Source of the DNA: Annulohypoxylon bovei var. microspora
Lineage: Eukaryota; Ascomycota; Sordariomycetes; Xylariales; Hypoxylaceae
DNA: 64,000 nucleotides
Assembly (NCBI GenBank): GCA_022836615.1
Contig: MU405212.1
Coordinates: forward strand, 496,001 to 560,000
Direction of reading: 5' to 3'
Shown: one piece after another, positions 33,901 to 44,810 of the stretch
How positions within the stretch are numbered: position 1 is the first letter of the stretch
How the letters are laid out: every line of letters starts with the position of its first letter
Program-made: the position numbers and the translations under genes
Notes under the pieces: generated by a model
What the model was told of the DNA's origin: nothing
The model's database searches: none
The model's input: the letters and a program-made list of their open reading frames with translations, nothing else

Positions 33901-34380
33901 AGGTCCACTAGGGGCATCGAGTAGAGCTTTGGGGCCTCTCGGGGGTTCTCTTGGCAGGGCGTCGCGAAAAGAGTCCCGGTTGGCTTGGAATGCCGAACTA
34001 TTCGATCGAGATTCCGCGGAAGCACGTCGCGGCCCGCCATCACTGTACAACGATCTCCGATCTGGTGAGCGATCTCGCGACCTAGAGCGACGCGACTCGC
34101 CATCATATCGCGATCCACTATAGCGAGAAGCCCTAGAAAAAGTAAATAGATAAGTATGAGGCTGGCATAAATAGGACCAAGCCTATCCGGAATGATTGCA
34201 TCCAATAGATTGTGTGTAAAATAGGATTCCATCTAATAAAACCCTTATAATACAAAGCATATATACAATATGGTTTAGATACTAAATCGCCAGCACTTTG
34301 AAGGCGACAAGCTCCCAGCAAACTTTCTGGCGGTAATGGTATTTCCAATGGTTAGTCTAGGGAAGGAATTTGGCTTACAT
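27969..34380 (-). CDS. SNT1: SANT-domain corepressor, SNT1-like subunit of a Set3/NCoR-type complex
   Basis: Two large exons (34132-30199 and 30134-27969) plus a start codon split by an intron give 2033 residues. The N-terminus is Arg/Ser/Asp/Gly-rich with RGRGRGRG and RDRDR repeats. The middle is acidic and disordered. A first SANT domain lies at about 980-1030 (VDNFTQEETATFEKAYLEFP, then WGRVSEPLANRDFGTSIQFYY), followed by a basic KKRPRQRKKGGRGK patch. A second Myb/SANT repeat (SYWSVPEANDFPQLLRSFGS ... AAHMRTKTPIMIKNYYMRKK) at about 1276-1325 spans the last intron. The C-terminal 700 residues are Pro/Gln-rich. Paired SANT domains of this form occur in yeast Snt1 and animal NCoR/SMRT, scaffolds for histone deacetylases. 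The donor GTAAGC at 34378 and acceptor TCTAG at 34133 would build ATG from AT|G, giving MASRYSGSRYDG. Confidence 0.85.
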
Positions 34381-34424
34381 AGTAGGCACGGAGGGCAAAA
34401 TAGGCCCGCCTATTGATATTTAGC

Positions 34425-34439
34425 CTATGAAGTTCTCAT
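34425..34439 (-). promoter_or_regulatory. Short upstream ORF in the SNT1 leader
   Basis: On the minus strand an ATG at 34439 is followed by three codons and TAG at 34425, 45 bases ahead of the split start codon. It could lower translation if it is in the mature leader. The transcription start is unknown. Confidence 0.3.
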
Positions 34440-35903
34440 GGAGCCAATAAATGACTATTTGAGGCGTATAACTTCTAGCAACCCCGGATTTGTTGAGCAG
34501 GATCGGATTCGGAATAAGTTGCGGCAAGACGGTTATGAATGAGAAGTAGGGCGCCACACGTTAAACCCTTTCTTCCTCAATATATTTAGTTCGGATAGTT
34601 TCAATATCGTAAAACTCCTTCAAACAAAAGTCGTAGTATTAGCTCATCCCCTTCTTGGTGAATGCGCGGGTATTGGGAAGCCAGAGACACTACTACGTGA
34701 TAGGATAGTTGAAGATGGTAGAAGTTTGAAGAGGCTGAAATTGGAGATCTTGAAAACACAGACTTTCGCGTGGCGCCCGGTGCTCACACAAGATGACTAG
34801 AAGTCCTAGATAGGCTAGATCAAAACTAAACCCGACAAGGATCAAAACGCCGGAGCCCAGAAGCCGCTAGTCTGTTAAAACCTTGAAGATGCTAGGCTCC
34901 ATCTGACCCATCAATTTCTCGAAGGAGCCCCCTGCAATTGCAATTCTCATAGGTCCAATCAGCTGTTCGCACCTCCAGTATCGGGGAGGATCCATATAAT
35001 TTGAGACTGCCAACTATGGACATGCATGATCAGGTCAAGTTTATCTGTGGGACGAAGATCCTCTGCGTGTAACTTCCTCATACAGTCAGCCTTCCTAGGT
35101 AAGTGTACGATGAACAAACAGAGCAAAATAACTCGTGGAAAGGGCATAATACTTGCAGGGACATCATCAATGGATGGTCAATAATTTGAAAGCATAAAAT
35201 ATGGATTTCCTTTATAACTGATGTTTAAAGAAAATTTCGAAGGCGATCTCTAGAAAGGACGGTACACTAAAAATACCCTTAAGAAAGTGTACGTATACCG
35301 GTAATAAACCCACGGAGCATCGGGTTGCACAATGTAAATCATCCTGCGCTAAACCTACTTGAGCGACGGCTGTCCTTTCATGGATGTGTACCTTCATGTA
35401 TTTCATGTATCGATGTATCGCACGCCCATGCGTGGGGCAGGACGACCAGGACGGCTCAAGGGAGCCAAGGTAACCTTGGTAGCGTTTGTCATGCAGACAA
35501 CGTCCCAATAAGATCTACAAATGCAACTAAAGCTTCGTTGTATTGTACGGGTATAGGTTGTAACTACTGTACTTAATGCAGTGTCAATAACGAAAGCGAA
35601 CACATGTCCCTTTTACCTGCCTAAGACTTCTGGCAAGTAACGGATTAAAAAAAAGCATCCACGATCCATTGCTCGAACTCCTTTGAATGCCTCGACGCCT
35701 TGAATGTTCCCCGGGTTTTCATGAATACATACGCCATGACTTCAACGATGAACTGCTAAACGCCTTTGATTTGCTTGCTAGCAACCGTGGACCTATCCCT
35801 ATCCTCCAATGTGACGAGGTTGATGGTAAAGCCCCTTTCATATGCATTCGTGGATCGTAAACTCCCATCCAATTCAACCCCTTTTCAACTCTACGAGAGC
35901 TTC
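34440..35903. other. SNT1 promoter and downstream gene-free region
   Basis: About 1.46 kb. The SNT1 promoter lies on the left and the 3' end of the next minus-strand gene on the right. Open frames at 34959-35147 and 35212-35603 are short and without motifs or codon bias. No RNA gene or repeat was recognised. Confidence 0.4.
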
Positions 35904-37200
35904 TCAATTCTTCTTAGCCTTTCTGGTTGGCCTATGGCCCTCCTCGTCAACCATCGGCTCCCAGTTTTTACCCAGAGAGGACTGAAGGATCTCCAATCCA
36001 GTACGGCGTCTCTTTGTCTTCTTTCCAGTCTGGGCTTGAGGCGCATCTGCTAGTGAACCATTTGCGTCTGGGTCGTGTGGTAATGTTGTGGGAGATGCCG
36101 TGGCAGGTTTCGTGACCTGGGCTTTGGCATTAGGTGCATGCTGTCGGTTCTCGCCAACTTGCTTTTCTTGTCGGGCCCCCTTTTTCGAATCCTTCTTGGG
36201 TGTCACTCGGTTTCGTTCCACCTGGCCTCCTTGCTTGGCTGGTGTTGTAGACTGGATTGTCTTGGGTAACTCATCCTCATCACTGTTGTTACCAAGTAGT
36301 CGGAATCGTTGTTGACCCATCTTCTTGATGAACCCCTCGCTCTTTTCTAGTTCTGTCCACGAGTTCTCTGCCTCCTCATCTCCTCGGCGCCAGTTCTCGG
36401 TCATAAACTTGTTAACGTACTGGTCCCAATCCTTTCTCGAGGCATCCTTAGAGGGTGGACCTCCCACTGCGCGGTTGACACTAGCAATGTACTTCTTCAT
36501 TGAGGCGCTGTCACTTGAACGGCGCTTTGGGGATTCTGCTCCTCCGGCGCCTTGTTGGCTCATGGTGTCTGTCGAGGCTGCTAATGCTGATCTTTGGAAT
36601 ATTGTCAGTTCATTGGGTTTAGAAATATGGAAATAAATGCCGAAGACAAATTGAAAATGAGGGTGAAGAGATTCGGCGACAGGCACAAGGAGTTGTATGA
36701 GTGACGATGATGTTATTTAACTGTGAGAGAGGGAGACATTGCAATGAGCAGTCTGGCAAGAGGGAAACCGTACTGAACGTTGTTTCCTCTTGACAAATAA
36801 AGATGACGCATCGAAACTTCCACTCTCAACTTTGAGAGAGGGTAGCATTCAGTGTTGTTAAAGGGGGAAGTCGCAAAGTCGCTACTTACTCGTTTCTCTC
36901 CTCTTCCTCATCGAAAATACAGGCTAGGATACTCGCAGCCTCAAGATCGTCAGGGCTGAAATCATGACCTGGTCTCATGGGCTGTAAGGGGGGTTGTAGG
37001 GAGGGTTGTATAGAAGGTTGCGATGGCCTTAACGGGGGTAAGTTCGAACTTGTACTAAGTTCTTGTAGTGTGTCTGAAGGGACCTCTGAATCTGGCGAAG
37101 TATGGGCGACCGAGGAGCTGGGGCGTGACGAGTTCATGATAGCTTGACTGGTGGCTAGGTTGGATCGAGAGGTTTGTTGCTCGTCTTCGTCCTTTCCCAT
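35904..37200 (-). CDS. Conserved-looking basic protein, function unknown
   Basis: I do not recognise a named family. Two exons (37200-36890 and 36591-35904) join as GA|A in phase to 332 residues. Exon 1 gives an N-terminus rich in Ser, Pro and Gln, with repeated QPS-Q-P-LQP units, that ends DDLEAASILACIFDEEEE. Exon 2 gives a compact charged region (MKKYIASVNRAVGGPPSKD, KDWDQYVNKFMTENWRRGDEE and a further Trp-containing helix), then a Lys-rich disordered tail. The tail has KKTKRRRTGLEILQSSLGKNWEP and ends KKN. The basic stretches look like nuclear localisation signals, so a nuclear role is plausible. The 298-base intron has a GTAAGT donor and an AACTGAC branch site. The alternative is that translation starts at Met 36563 and exon 1 is separate. 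Confidence 0.55.
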
Positions 37201-38012
37201 GACAAGATCAAAGAAGGAAGAGTCCACCCTAGAGAGCGGCGACCGTATTAATTGATGTTGTCAAGCGGTCGTTGTTAATAGGTGATAGTATAGCAAGAGT
37301 AAGTCGAGTCACTCGAGTGGTTGTCACGAAATATTCATGTTATTTAGGGAGGAAAAGGCAGGGAGATTTTCTGAGAGGTAGTAGTCAGTCACCTTTGGAC
37401 GAAAAGGAATTCAACTTTTGGTTGAAAGATGAGTGTCTCCTTGACAACGATTTACGTCAAGTTAAGTCTTGTATGGTGGCTGTTTGGTGGGTGTATATTT
37501 TTCCATCTGTTGAAGCGTGTGGATATTTCGAGGTCAGGCTTCGATTATGCAACGACTTATAATTCTTTAAAACCAAGGCACTCTTGGCCACAATAATATA
37601 GCATCAAGCTACTTGGCCATCGTGACAAGAAGTAAGGGTTCTCCCTAATATTCCTAGGTATCTAGGTATTTCACTAGAAGCTACTTTTGGTTGTCTTGGT
37701 AGCCTACAAATTTAGGTGTCGCTGTTGTAGTGAGTCGGCACCCTGTATATCATTATCAGGGGGGCTAGGCGGGTTTGCTTTCATAGCCTTACTTGCTTAT
37801 ATTAATAAATTTGTGTGGAAACAAATTCACTAGATTATGAATAACCTATTGACCTAATGTCCCATTCATCCCGATATTTTAACAACGATGCCTAAGATAG
37901 CTATCTTATTCATCTATGCCCCTATAGAGTTTAGATGACCCCTTAAAAAGGAGACGTGCGCCATGTGACTGTTAAATAAACTTTATGGCCCTATGCTAAG
38001 TGCGGTCTCTAT
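37201..38012. other. intergenic region between tandem minus-strand genes
   Basis: About 0.8 kb holding the promoter of the 35.9-37.2 kb gene and the 3' end of deoxyhypusine synthase. A plus-strand frame at 37272-37562 has no recognisable product. The middle is AT-rich. No repeat was seen. Confidence 0.4.
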
Positions 38013-39205
38013 CTATCCGTCTTTGGCAAAAGTGCTGGCTACAATGAAGGGAAAACAAGCAGACGCCTCAAGGTAAACCTAGACCAAGTGTTAGATTTAT
38101 GGAGATAGAAACATATTAGATGAGACGATTTCAGCTCTCTTACCTTCACATGATCGGCTCCAACCTTAATCTTTCCCCAGGACACTGCTTCATCTGGCCG
38201 TGCACCCGCATCGCTGCCGTCAAACTCCTGGGCAGTGTTGATATAGACAGCAGACTCTGCGCCGTTTCTCATTAGGCAAGCGTTAGCAATATGGTGTTTG
38301 ATAACGCCACCACCCAATATAATCATTCCTGCTCTCTTCGCTCGAACAGAGATAGTGTTGACGCGTCGAATATCCTCAACTATATCAATCTTCAATTGTA
38401 GTGGCGAAGCTTTGAATGTGTGGAAATATAACATGTCTCCCAAGCTACCATCTGTCAAAGCCGGACAGAAAACTGGGATATCATTCTTGTACGCCCAGTA
38501 ATACACTGATCTTTCGTCATTTATCTCCTTACCCAGGCGGTGGATAACTTTAGATGGCGTCCAGTTAATTTCCTCTTCAGTTCCTTTACTTGCCTCTTGC
38601 TCTTCAAGCATCTTGTCTAGGATGGGAACAACCCAGTCCTCAAAAGCGCAGTAGTTTGCATTAGGAACCATGAGATTTCCTATCCGGTTTAAACCTTTAG
38701 CTCTGAGTTCAGCCCCCCTGGCGCTAAATGATGACATATAAGTATCGCCGAGGCACTTGATGAAGTCTTCTTCGATACCGCCGGCAGATGTGACAATACA
38801 TGAAACATGCTTGTGTTCTACAAGATATCGGAAAATACCCCTTAGCCCAGATGAGATCATGTTGGAGGTATATCCGAGAAATATCGTTGTCTTGTCACCT
38901 GTTTCCGGGTCGCGCCATGCTCGCTTTAGAGGTTGTTAGTCACGATCCTTAGAGTAGCTAGATACTTATCCTTTGCTAACCATATCATTGATAATCCGAA
39001 CTGCCTCGGCCACAGAGGACGCTTGGAATCCCATATGTTTCATGCCATCGATCATATCATCCACAGTGATGGGACGCCCCTTAAAGGCATTGAAGTCGAT
39101 CTCTTCTACCTTTTGTGCTCCTTCGGGTAGTTCATCTGACGGAACTAGAACTGCATTTGTTGCCTCAGAGGGAGGTAAATTCGGATTTAGTTCTTGAGCG
39201 GCCAT
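38013..39205 (-). CDS. DYS1: Deoxyhypusine synthase
   Basis: This NAD-dependent enzyme transfers the butylamine part of spermidine to one lysine of translation factor eIF5A, the first step of hypusine formation, in the cytosol. Three exons (39205-38981, 38923-38144 and 38078-38013) join in phase to 356 residues, the family length. Visible family segments are MIDGMKHMGFQASSV, RAWRDPETGDKTTIFLGYTSNMISSGLR, CIVTSAGGIEEDFIKCL, VFCPALTDGSLGDMLYFH and MIILGGGVIKHHIANACLMRNG. The active-site region follows as EFDGSDAGARPDEAVSWGKIK, with the catalytic Lys near residue 325. The last exon adds VYLEASACFPFIVASTF. The introns have donors GTTAGC and GTAAGA, and the branch site ACTAAC is visible in the first. 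Confidence 0.96.
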
Positions 39206-39502
39206 AGTAGTAGACGTAATCCTCCCGTTTTATGTATGCAGTTAGAACACCCTTCAGCTTCTATACCCCTGGTGGAAATCTTGAAGTACCTGCACACCAC
39301 GATGTATATGGATAGGTACTTATATGATAATAAATCCCCACGAACGAAAAGATAATTGCCACAGTCCGATAGAGAGCAAAGTATTTGGTTGAATCGTCTT
39401 ATACGAAGAAATATAATGTATTCCCGCGACGAATTAAAAAAAAATACTATATTCAACTTATCTCAGTGCCTCAGACTATTTCTTTCGGAGCCACTAAATT
39501 CG

Positions 39503-39521
39503 CCACGCTTCGCGTGGCGCA
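39503..39521. repeat. GC-rich perfect hairpin
   Basis: CGCCACGC, a three-base TTC loop and GCGTGGCG form a perfect 8-bp stem in a GC-rich island that borders an AT-rich block. A second, imperfect inverted pair (GACGCCCACAT and ATGTGGGGCGGGCGT) follows to about 39570. It is not placed like a gene terminator. It may be a relic end of an insertion or a GC cluster. Confidence 0.5.
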
Positions 39522-39579
39522 GCGCGACGCCCACATGGTCCGTGTAAATGTATATGTGGGGCGGGCGTAGCGTTCCTTC

Positions 39580-40440
39580 AGAAATAATTTGAGAATATGC
39601 GGTGATGATAATCCCTGCAGTGGTGAAATTTTATATATTAACAAAAATTTAACATTATATTATTCGACGACAACGTATAAAACCTCTTGCAAAACATAAC
39701 TCAGGGCTAGTTATATTTTATATAAAGCTTTTTATTTATTTAAAATACCGTTTCAATTAAAATTAAAGATATCTTAAACTTAAATAAGAAAATTTTTAAT
39801 AATAAATAATTATAACCATTTATTTAAAAGTAATAATATTATAATTAATGCCCGGGTTAATTTTAAATTTAAAGATTAATATATTAATTGTTATTTTTAC
39901 GTTCGAATATTTTTTTAATTTAATTAAAGCTTAAAAAGTTAAATGATATTAAGGGATTAATTTAATTATAACCGTTTATTTAAAAGTAATAACATTATAA
40001 TTAAAAAGCTAATTAATTTTAAACTTAAACATTAATTAATTATGTAATAATTATATATCCGATAACTTTTATATTAATTATAATTTATATTATTATTATT
40101 ATTACGCGATAATAAGTCGGCGTAATATGGATTATATTAACTTATAACGCGTAATAATATTAATAAAACACATAATAAAATTAAATTTAATAAATATTAT
40201 AAAATAAGTTAATATATATTTATATATATAAATTATTATTTACTTATAATTTTATACATTTAATTATTAAAAAAAAACAAATAAAGGTTTTTTTTTACCA
40301 ATGGATAAAAAAAAACCACTATATGCCCTTAGACCAATAAAATGTTTTTTATGTTTTATTAAGCTTTGCGCTTTGATTGGTTGAAAATTGTTATGGTTAA
40401 AAAGGTATAAACAAAAAACAAACCCACTAGTCTGAGCTCG
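39580..40440. other. AT-rich decayed block
   Basis: About 0.85 kb of extremely AT-rich DNA with only chance open frames. Strong AT bias in a discrete block between normal genes is what repeat-induced point mutation leaves of a transposon in ascomycetes. The original element cannot be identified. The block includes a direct repeat at 39808-39888 and 39964-40042. Confidence 0.6.
39808..40042. repeat. Direct repeat pair of about 80 bases
   Basis: Two copies (about 39808-39888 and 39964-40042, 156 bases apart) share AATTATAACC, then TTTATTTAAAAGTAATAA and ATTATAATTAA, then TTAATTTTAAA. Most differences in the first half are C/T transitions. The repeat lies within the AT-rich block and may be the remains of an internally repeated transposon. 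Confidence 0.6.
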
Positions 40441-40870
40441 CTGAGATAATATTCAACGCGTGAATACTGACATCAAGTTGGTTTGGTACCTGAAAACCTT
40501 TTCAATGGTATGTTCGAAGTTGAGGCGAATCAAGACTTTGCATGGCGGCCCTATAGGTGGAGCTGCTAGTTTTTAGGTGCAGGTGCGCTCATGGTTTACG
40601 CGGCAGGGAAGGAGCTTGGATGTTCAGGGTGCTTATGTATTAAGGTACATACGTACCAAGCCAAAATTGATACACCGTGCAAGTACCTCTCAACGTATCT
40701 AAGGTACCTAAAGCTTCCAAGTTCTAGAATTGCCTGTTTTTATTTTATTTCGACGTTGGACAAACCGTGTCTGAATTACAATTCTTGTTCAACCCAACGC
40801 TCACATCATCAACGTCCGGTTCCTACCAACTATTCTAATTAGCTGCCGTAATTCTGGGCTACGGAGAAGG

Positions 40871-42466
40871 ATGTCGTCCATCTATAATCTCGAGCCGCAG
40901 CCTACGGCCTCACTTATTCTCCATACAACACAAGGCGACTTGTCCGTCGAACTCTTCGCAAAACAAACTCCACTCACATCGCGAAATTTCCTCCAGCTAT
41001 GCCTGGACGGATACTACGATAATACGATATTCCATCGTCTAGTCCCCGGATTTATTATACAGGGAGGAGATCCAACTGGGACGGGAAACGGAGGCGAGTC
41101 TATATACGATGGCGGCGCGTACAGCGAAGATCTGGATCCATGGCCCATGGACCAACGTCGCGGGCAAAATGCTGGGCCGACAGGCATAAACTTCAAAGAC
41201 GAGTTTCATTCGCGGTTAAAATTCAATCGAAGGGGATTGCTGGGCATGGCAAACGAAAGTAAACCAGATACTAATGCCAGTCAATTCTTTTTCACCTTGG
41301 ATAAGGCGGAGGAGTTGAATAACAAAAACACGGTGTTCGGAAGAATAGTGGGTGATACAATCTACAATCTAACCCGCATAGGCGAATCAGAGGTAGCAGA
41401 GGGAAGCGAACGACCGCTCTACCCCGTCAAGGTTACCAGTGTCGAAATTTTAGTTAATCCCTTCGATGATATGGAGAAGCGAGAACGAATAGCGAAGCGA
41501 ACTCACGAGACACTCTCGGCAGGAAAGAAAAAGAAAGCGAAGTCTAAGGCAGGGAAGAAGTTACTGAGTTTTGGTGATGAAGAAGGTGATGACGACGCAC
41601 CAGTTCTAAAAAAGGCGAAATTCGACTCGCGAATTGTTATGGACGTGGACGTGGAGCCAGCGCCTACGGTCAAGCTACCAAAGAAAAGTGCTAAGAAGGA
41701 TAATAAAGTGGTCAAGTCTATACCAGTTCGCGAACTTCAAACCGATACAAAATCGGAAGCAAAACTACCCCCTCCACCAACTAAGAAAATGCCTATTCCT
41801 GTCTACGATGAATCGTCTCCAGAGCCGGAATCAAAGAAGTCTGCTCTAGAACAAGCCAACGAGGAAATAGCAGCGTTGAAAGCGTCCATGAAACGGACAA
41901 TTCACTCCGAACCAGTTCAAGAAGTCAAGAAATCAGCTTTCGAGCAATTAATCCCAGAGACTTCTACACGCGGCCGAAAAAGGAGAAGAGGCGGCGAGGG
42001 AATTGCAGCAAACCATGATCTACTGCTACTCCAAGCTTTCCGCTCCAAGCTCGGCCAAGCCGGGCCCGAGAAAGAGCAACCAAATGTCCCGGCAGGAGAG
42101 GACAACGCGGGGCAAGGTCCAGGTGACCAAGATGAGGAAGCAGGGCTCTGCGATTTACATTTCATTGTCAACTGCCAAAGCTGCAATTCTTGGGACAAGG
42201 CCGAGAAGGAAGACAGTGACGACGAGGGGTGGATGTCACACTCTTTGAGCTTCGTAGCTGATAAGCTTGGTAAAGATCTATCGTATCGTAAGAAGGCTGA
42301 AGAGGAACTGGTTGTCATCGATCCGCGGGAGAAAGCCCGGACGCTCAAGGAGGAGAAGAGAGCGCAGAGAGAGGCAAAGTCTGGAAACTCGGGCAGAGAA
42401 TGGGATCAAGCAAGGAATGCCAAATTGGCAAGAGCATCAGCTCTAGCTGGTAGAGGAGCAAAATGA
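40871..42466 (+). CDS. CWC27: Spliceosomal peptidyl-prolyl cis-trans isomerase CWC27
   Basis: An intronless gene of 531 residues. The cyclophilin domain occupies about 10-195 (ILHTTQGDLSVELFAKQTP, FHRLVPGFIIQGGDPTGTG, ANESKPDTNASQFFFTLDKA, NTVFGRIVGDTIYNL). The catalytic Arg of the FHRLVPGF loop is present. A long Lys/Glu-rich tail follows, with a coiled segment (LEQANEEIAALKASMKR) and a C-terminal part (DDEGWMSHSLSF ... DPREKARTLKEEKRAQREAK) typical of CWC27/NY-CO-10. The protein joins the activated spliceosome, where with CWC22 it acts near the catalytic core. The AT-rich decayed block ends about 430 bases upstream, leaving a compact promoter. Confidence 0.95.
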   Translation: MSSIYNLEPQPTASLILHTTQGDLSVELFAKQTPLTSRNFLQLCLDGYYDNTIFHRLVPGFIIQGGDPTGTGNGGESIYDGGAYSEDLDPWPMDQRRGQNAGPTGINFKDEFHSRLKFNRRGLLGMANESKPDTNASQFFFTLDKAEELNNKNTVFGRIVGDTIYNLTRIGESEVAEGSERPLYPVKVTSVEILVNPFDDMEKRERIAKRTHETLSAGKKKKAKSKAGKKLLSFGDEEGDDDAPVLKKAKFDSRIVMDVDVEPAPTVKLPKKSAKKDNKVVKSIPVRELQTDTKSEAKLPPPPTKKMPIPVYDESSPEPESKKSALEQANEEIAALKASMKRTIHSEPVQEVKKSAFEQLIPETSTRGRKRRRGGEGIAANHDLLLLQAFRSKLGQAGPEKEQPNVPAGEDNAGQGPGDQDEEAGLCDLHFIVNCQSCNSWDKAEKEDSDDEGWMSHSLSFVADKLGKDLSYRKKAEEELVVIDPREKARTLKEEKRAQREAKSGNSGREWDQARNAKLARASALAGRGAK

Positions 42467-44810
42467 TACTTTTGTTAGAGACTTTTCAAGTTGAATGGAA
42501 CCTGAAATAACTATGATACCCTAGGTAGATCATTCTACCATATTTTGATATTGGATATTGATACATAACATTGGTGTCCTTAGCAACTACCTACACATGC
42601 AGGTCAACATTAGGACAATGGCACTTTCATGTGAACAGACTTAGGCGGCGTGGGTCATGCAAGACGTATGCAGATATGAAAGATTATGTTCACTATAAAT
42701 TAGGTTGATATTTTGACAAAATCGTGCATACTGCTGAGGATCGGCTTTTCAAACTTGGATTATTGGACTATGGAGACAGCCACGATTTGTTCGGTCACCG
42801 GTCATTGGTCAAACAGAATCTCATCAGCTAGGTACCCCTCGCTACCTCCGCGGCCTAGCGTTGCATCGCCTGGAGTTGTTGGTCCGAGCCTGAGATATTC
42901 AAGACAAGGTTCTTATTAATAACCCCACAGCTTTTGAGCGGTGTCGTGTCTCGCGCACTGGTTCATATGTTACCTTGTCTGCTTGTATCTAGATCTGGAT
43001 GTCTTATAGGTATTAATAGGTACCATATGTTAGTAGGTATGTATGTAATAGTCTGAATAATATCCATCAGTAAGTACCCTCTTAAAATCGTAAGACGATG
43101 AACATAACAACTGAGTATAGAATCTTTCTATACAAAATCGAATTAGAATGTTTTGATGATGAGATAATCATCTGATCGTATGAATGACGAAAGAATAAAA
43201 AAAAAACAGAAGTCTTACTGCTGAAATATCTTATCAGAAACAATTCTGATTGGTCAAATGATTGTACTATAACCTTACATGGTCCGTGCATCTATACCTA
43301 CCAGTTGTGTTTCGTACCATACTAGTGGGTCGTGTCAATTTTGGTAAGCCCACTTCGCGCGATGTACAGATGACAGACAAACATAACCTGGAATACATCC
43401 ATCACATAACGAGACGGCATTAGATATGTACATGTAGGTATAAGTCGACGCCGGTTTCCAAACTCTCGAATATTGGATACCCAGTATATTTTTAACTTAT
43501 ACAACAAACATTAATACCACTTGTCACGATATTGCGATTTCTACAATTGATCAATATTAGAACTTTCTCCGGCCTGCTCGTTTCAACGTTTCAGCTCCGC
43601 CGATTCGGATACCTGCTGTATCTTCCCAGATTCTCGGTTCGGTTCGGTCCCAGCGCGCACAGTGGAAAGACTAAGCCAAGACACGGAAGAACGAATTCTT
43701 CATTCTTGGGGTGTCACGGCGCTGTGAGCCGGAAGACCGATCTACTCTAAAAATCCCATCAAAGCTCGTCATTCCTAATTCCATTTCCGTCTTACTACCT
43801 TTCTGTCTCGAACCGCGCTGGCGCTCGCACATATTAATTGTGCTGAGTTACGCCATCTAAACTATCATTATCACTATCTTGAAGCTACGTTTCCAAAAAC
43901 GTCGGCTGAGGTAAATACATGTTGTAATACATGTTGTGGTACTGCTTATTGCCTGCTATAGCTTAGGCATTCTGCGACATCGAACTACTTTTTTTGCGAC
44001 TTCGAGAACAACGAGCTTTGCCTTCGCCCTTGTTTCCTACCCTTGGCTGCCTTCTGGTTCTCAAGCCGTTCACTTCACCGCTGTCGCAACTGTCAGACAC
44101 AATTCTTCCCGCCGTTTTAGAAGCTTCTTTTCGGCTTCTACGACTGATTCAGTCCCTTCGTCGGTTTTTTTCTCGTCCTTCAAGCCCTTTGAGGTTCGGG
44201 TCGTATATAGGTAACAGCTATGAATACGGAGGAAAACCTGGAACTCACCATCTTGCTCCATCGAATTTGAAAGTTACCAAGATCTAAATTTTACTGCGAT
44301 TATCTGCGCGCCTAATACTTCTTACGTTCATTGGCTGCCTTAATCCTATCCCGCAGCATTGCAGCATCGCATCCATCTATTCTCACCGAAACATAAACAA
44401 TCACAGCCTCGCGCGACGGCTGCCACGCTCGGAAACCTTGCGTCGCTGGCAGCCTAGTCCGATCACCTGTTTTCGGTTTTCGGTTTTCAGTTTTTAGTCT
44501 TCAGTCCACAGCCTTGCGGCTTCGTACACGATTCGGCCGCCTATCATCCGATTTATCATTCTTTTCCAATCCCCCCTCCTTCGACCCGCCATCTCCGCTA
44601 ACGAACTTAAACCATCGTCGACGATCCCTATTGCCATCATATTACATCCTTATTGAATCTGGTCGACATTAGGTGTTGCCAGACCGTTCCTCGTTTACGA
44701 GATACACGGCATTGCTCATCGCATCCTGGTGAGGGAGGCCGGTAGCTAAGCAAGACCGCGCCATCAGCTCTATTCTTCGGTTGTGGCTCATGTACAGCTA
44801 TTACCACCAT
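42467..44810. other. CWC27 3' region and long HSF1 upstream region
   Basis: About 2.3 kb between two plus-strand genes. The right half (about 43500-44810) has many C/T-rich runs and a CGGTTTT repeat near 44469-44490, typical of fungal promoter and leader DNA. A long 5' leader for HSF1 is likely. Open frames at 43532-43750 and 43936-44287 are short and without motifs. I could not find a convincing spaced nGAAn heat-shock element. Confidence 0.4.

Noticed and set aside
33624..34232. 202-residue minus frame with a hydrophobic start overlapping the SNT1 N-terminus
   Set aside because: It reads through the inferred first intron in another frame; the SNT1 frame has the RS/RGG-rich composition and continues for over 1300 codons.
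34133..34348. 71-residue frame just upstream of SNT1
   Set aside because: It lies in the predicted first intron, starts at TTG and has no similarity I recognise.
43680..43710. GAA/TTC words upstream of HSF1 as a heat-shock element
   Set aside because: The GAA and TTC units are not at the required 2-base alternating spacing.
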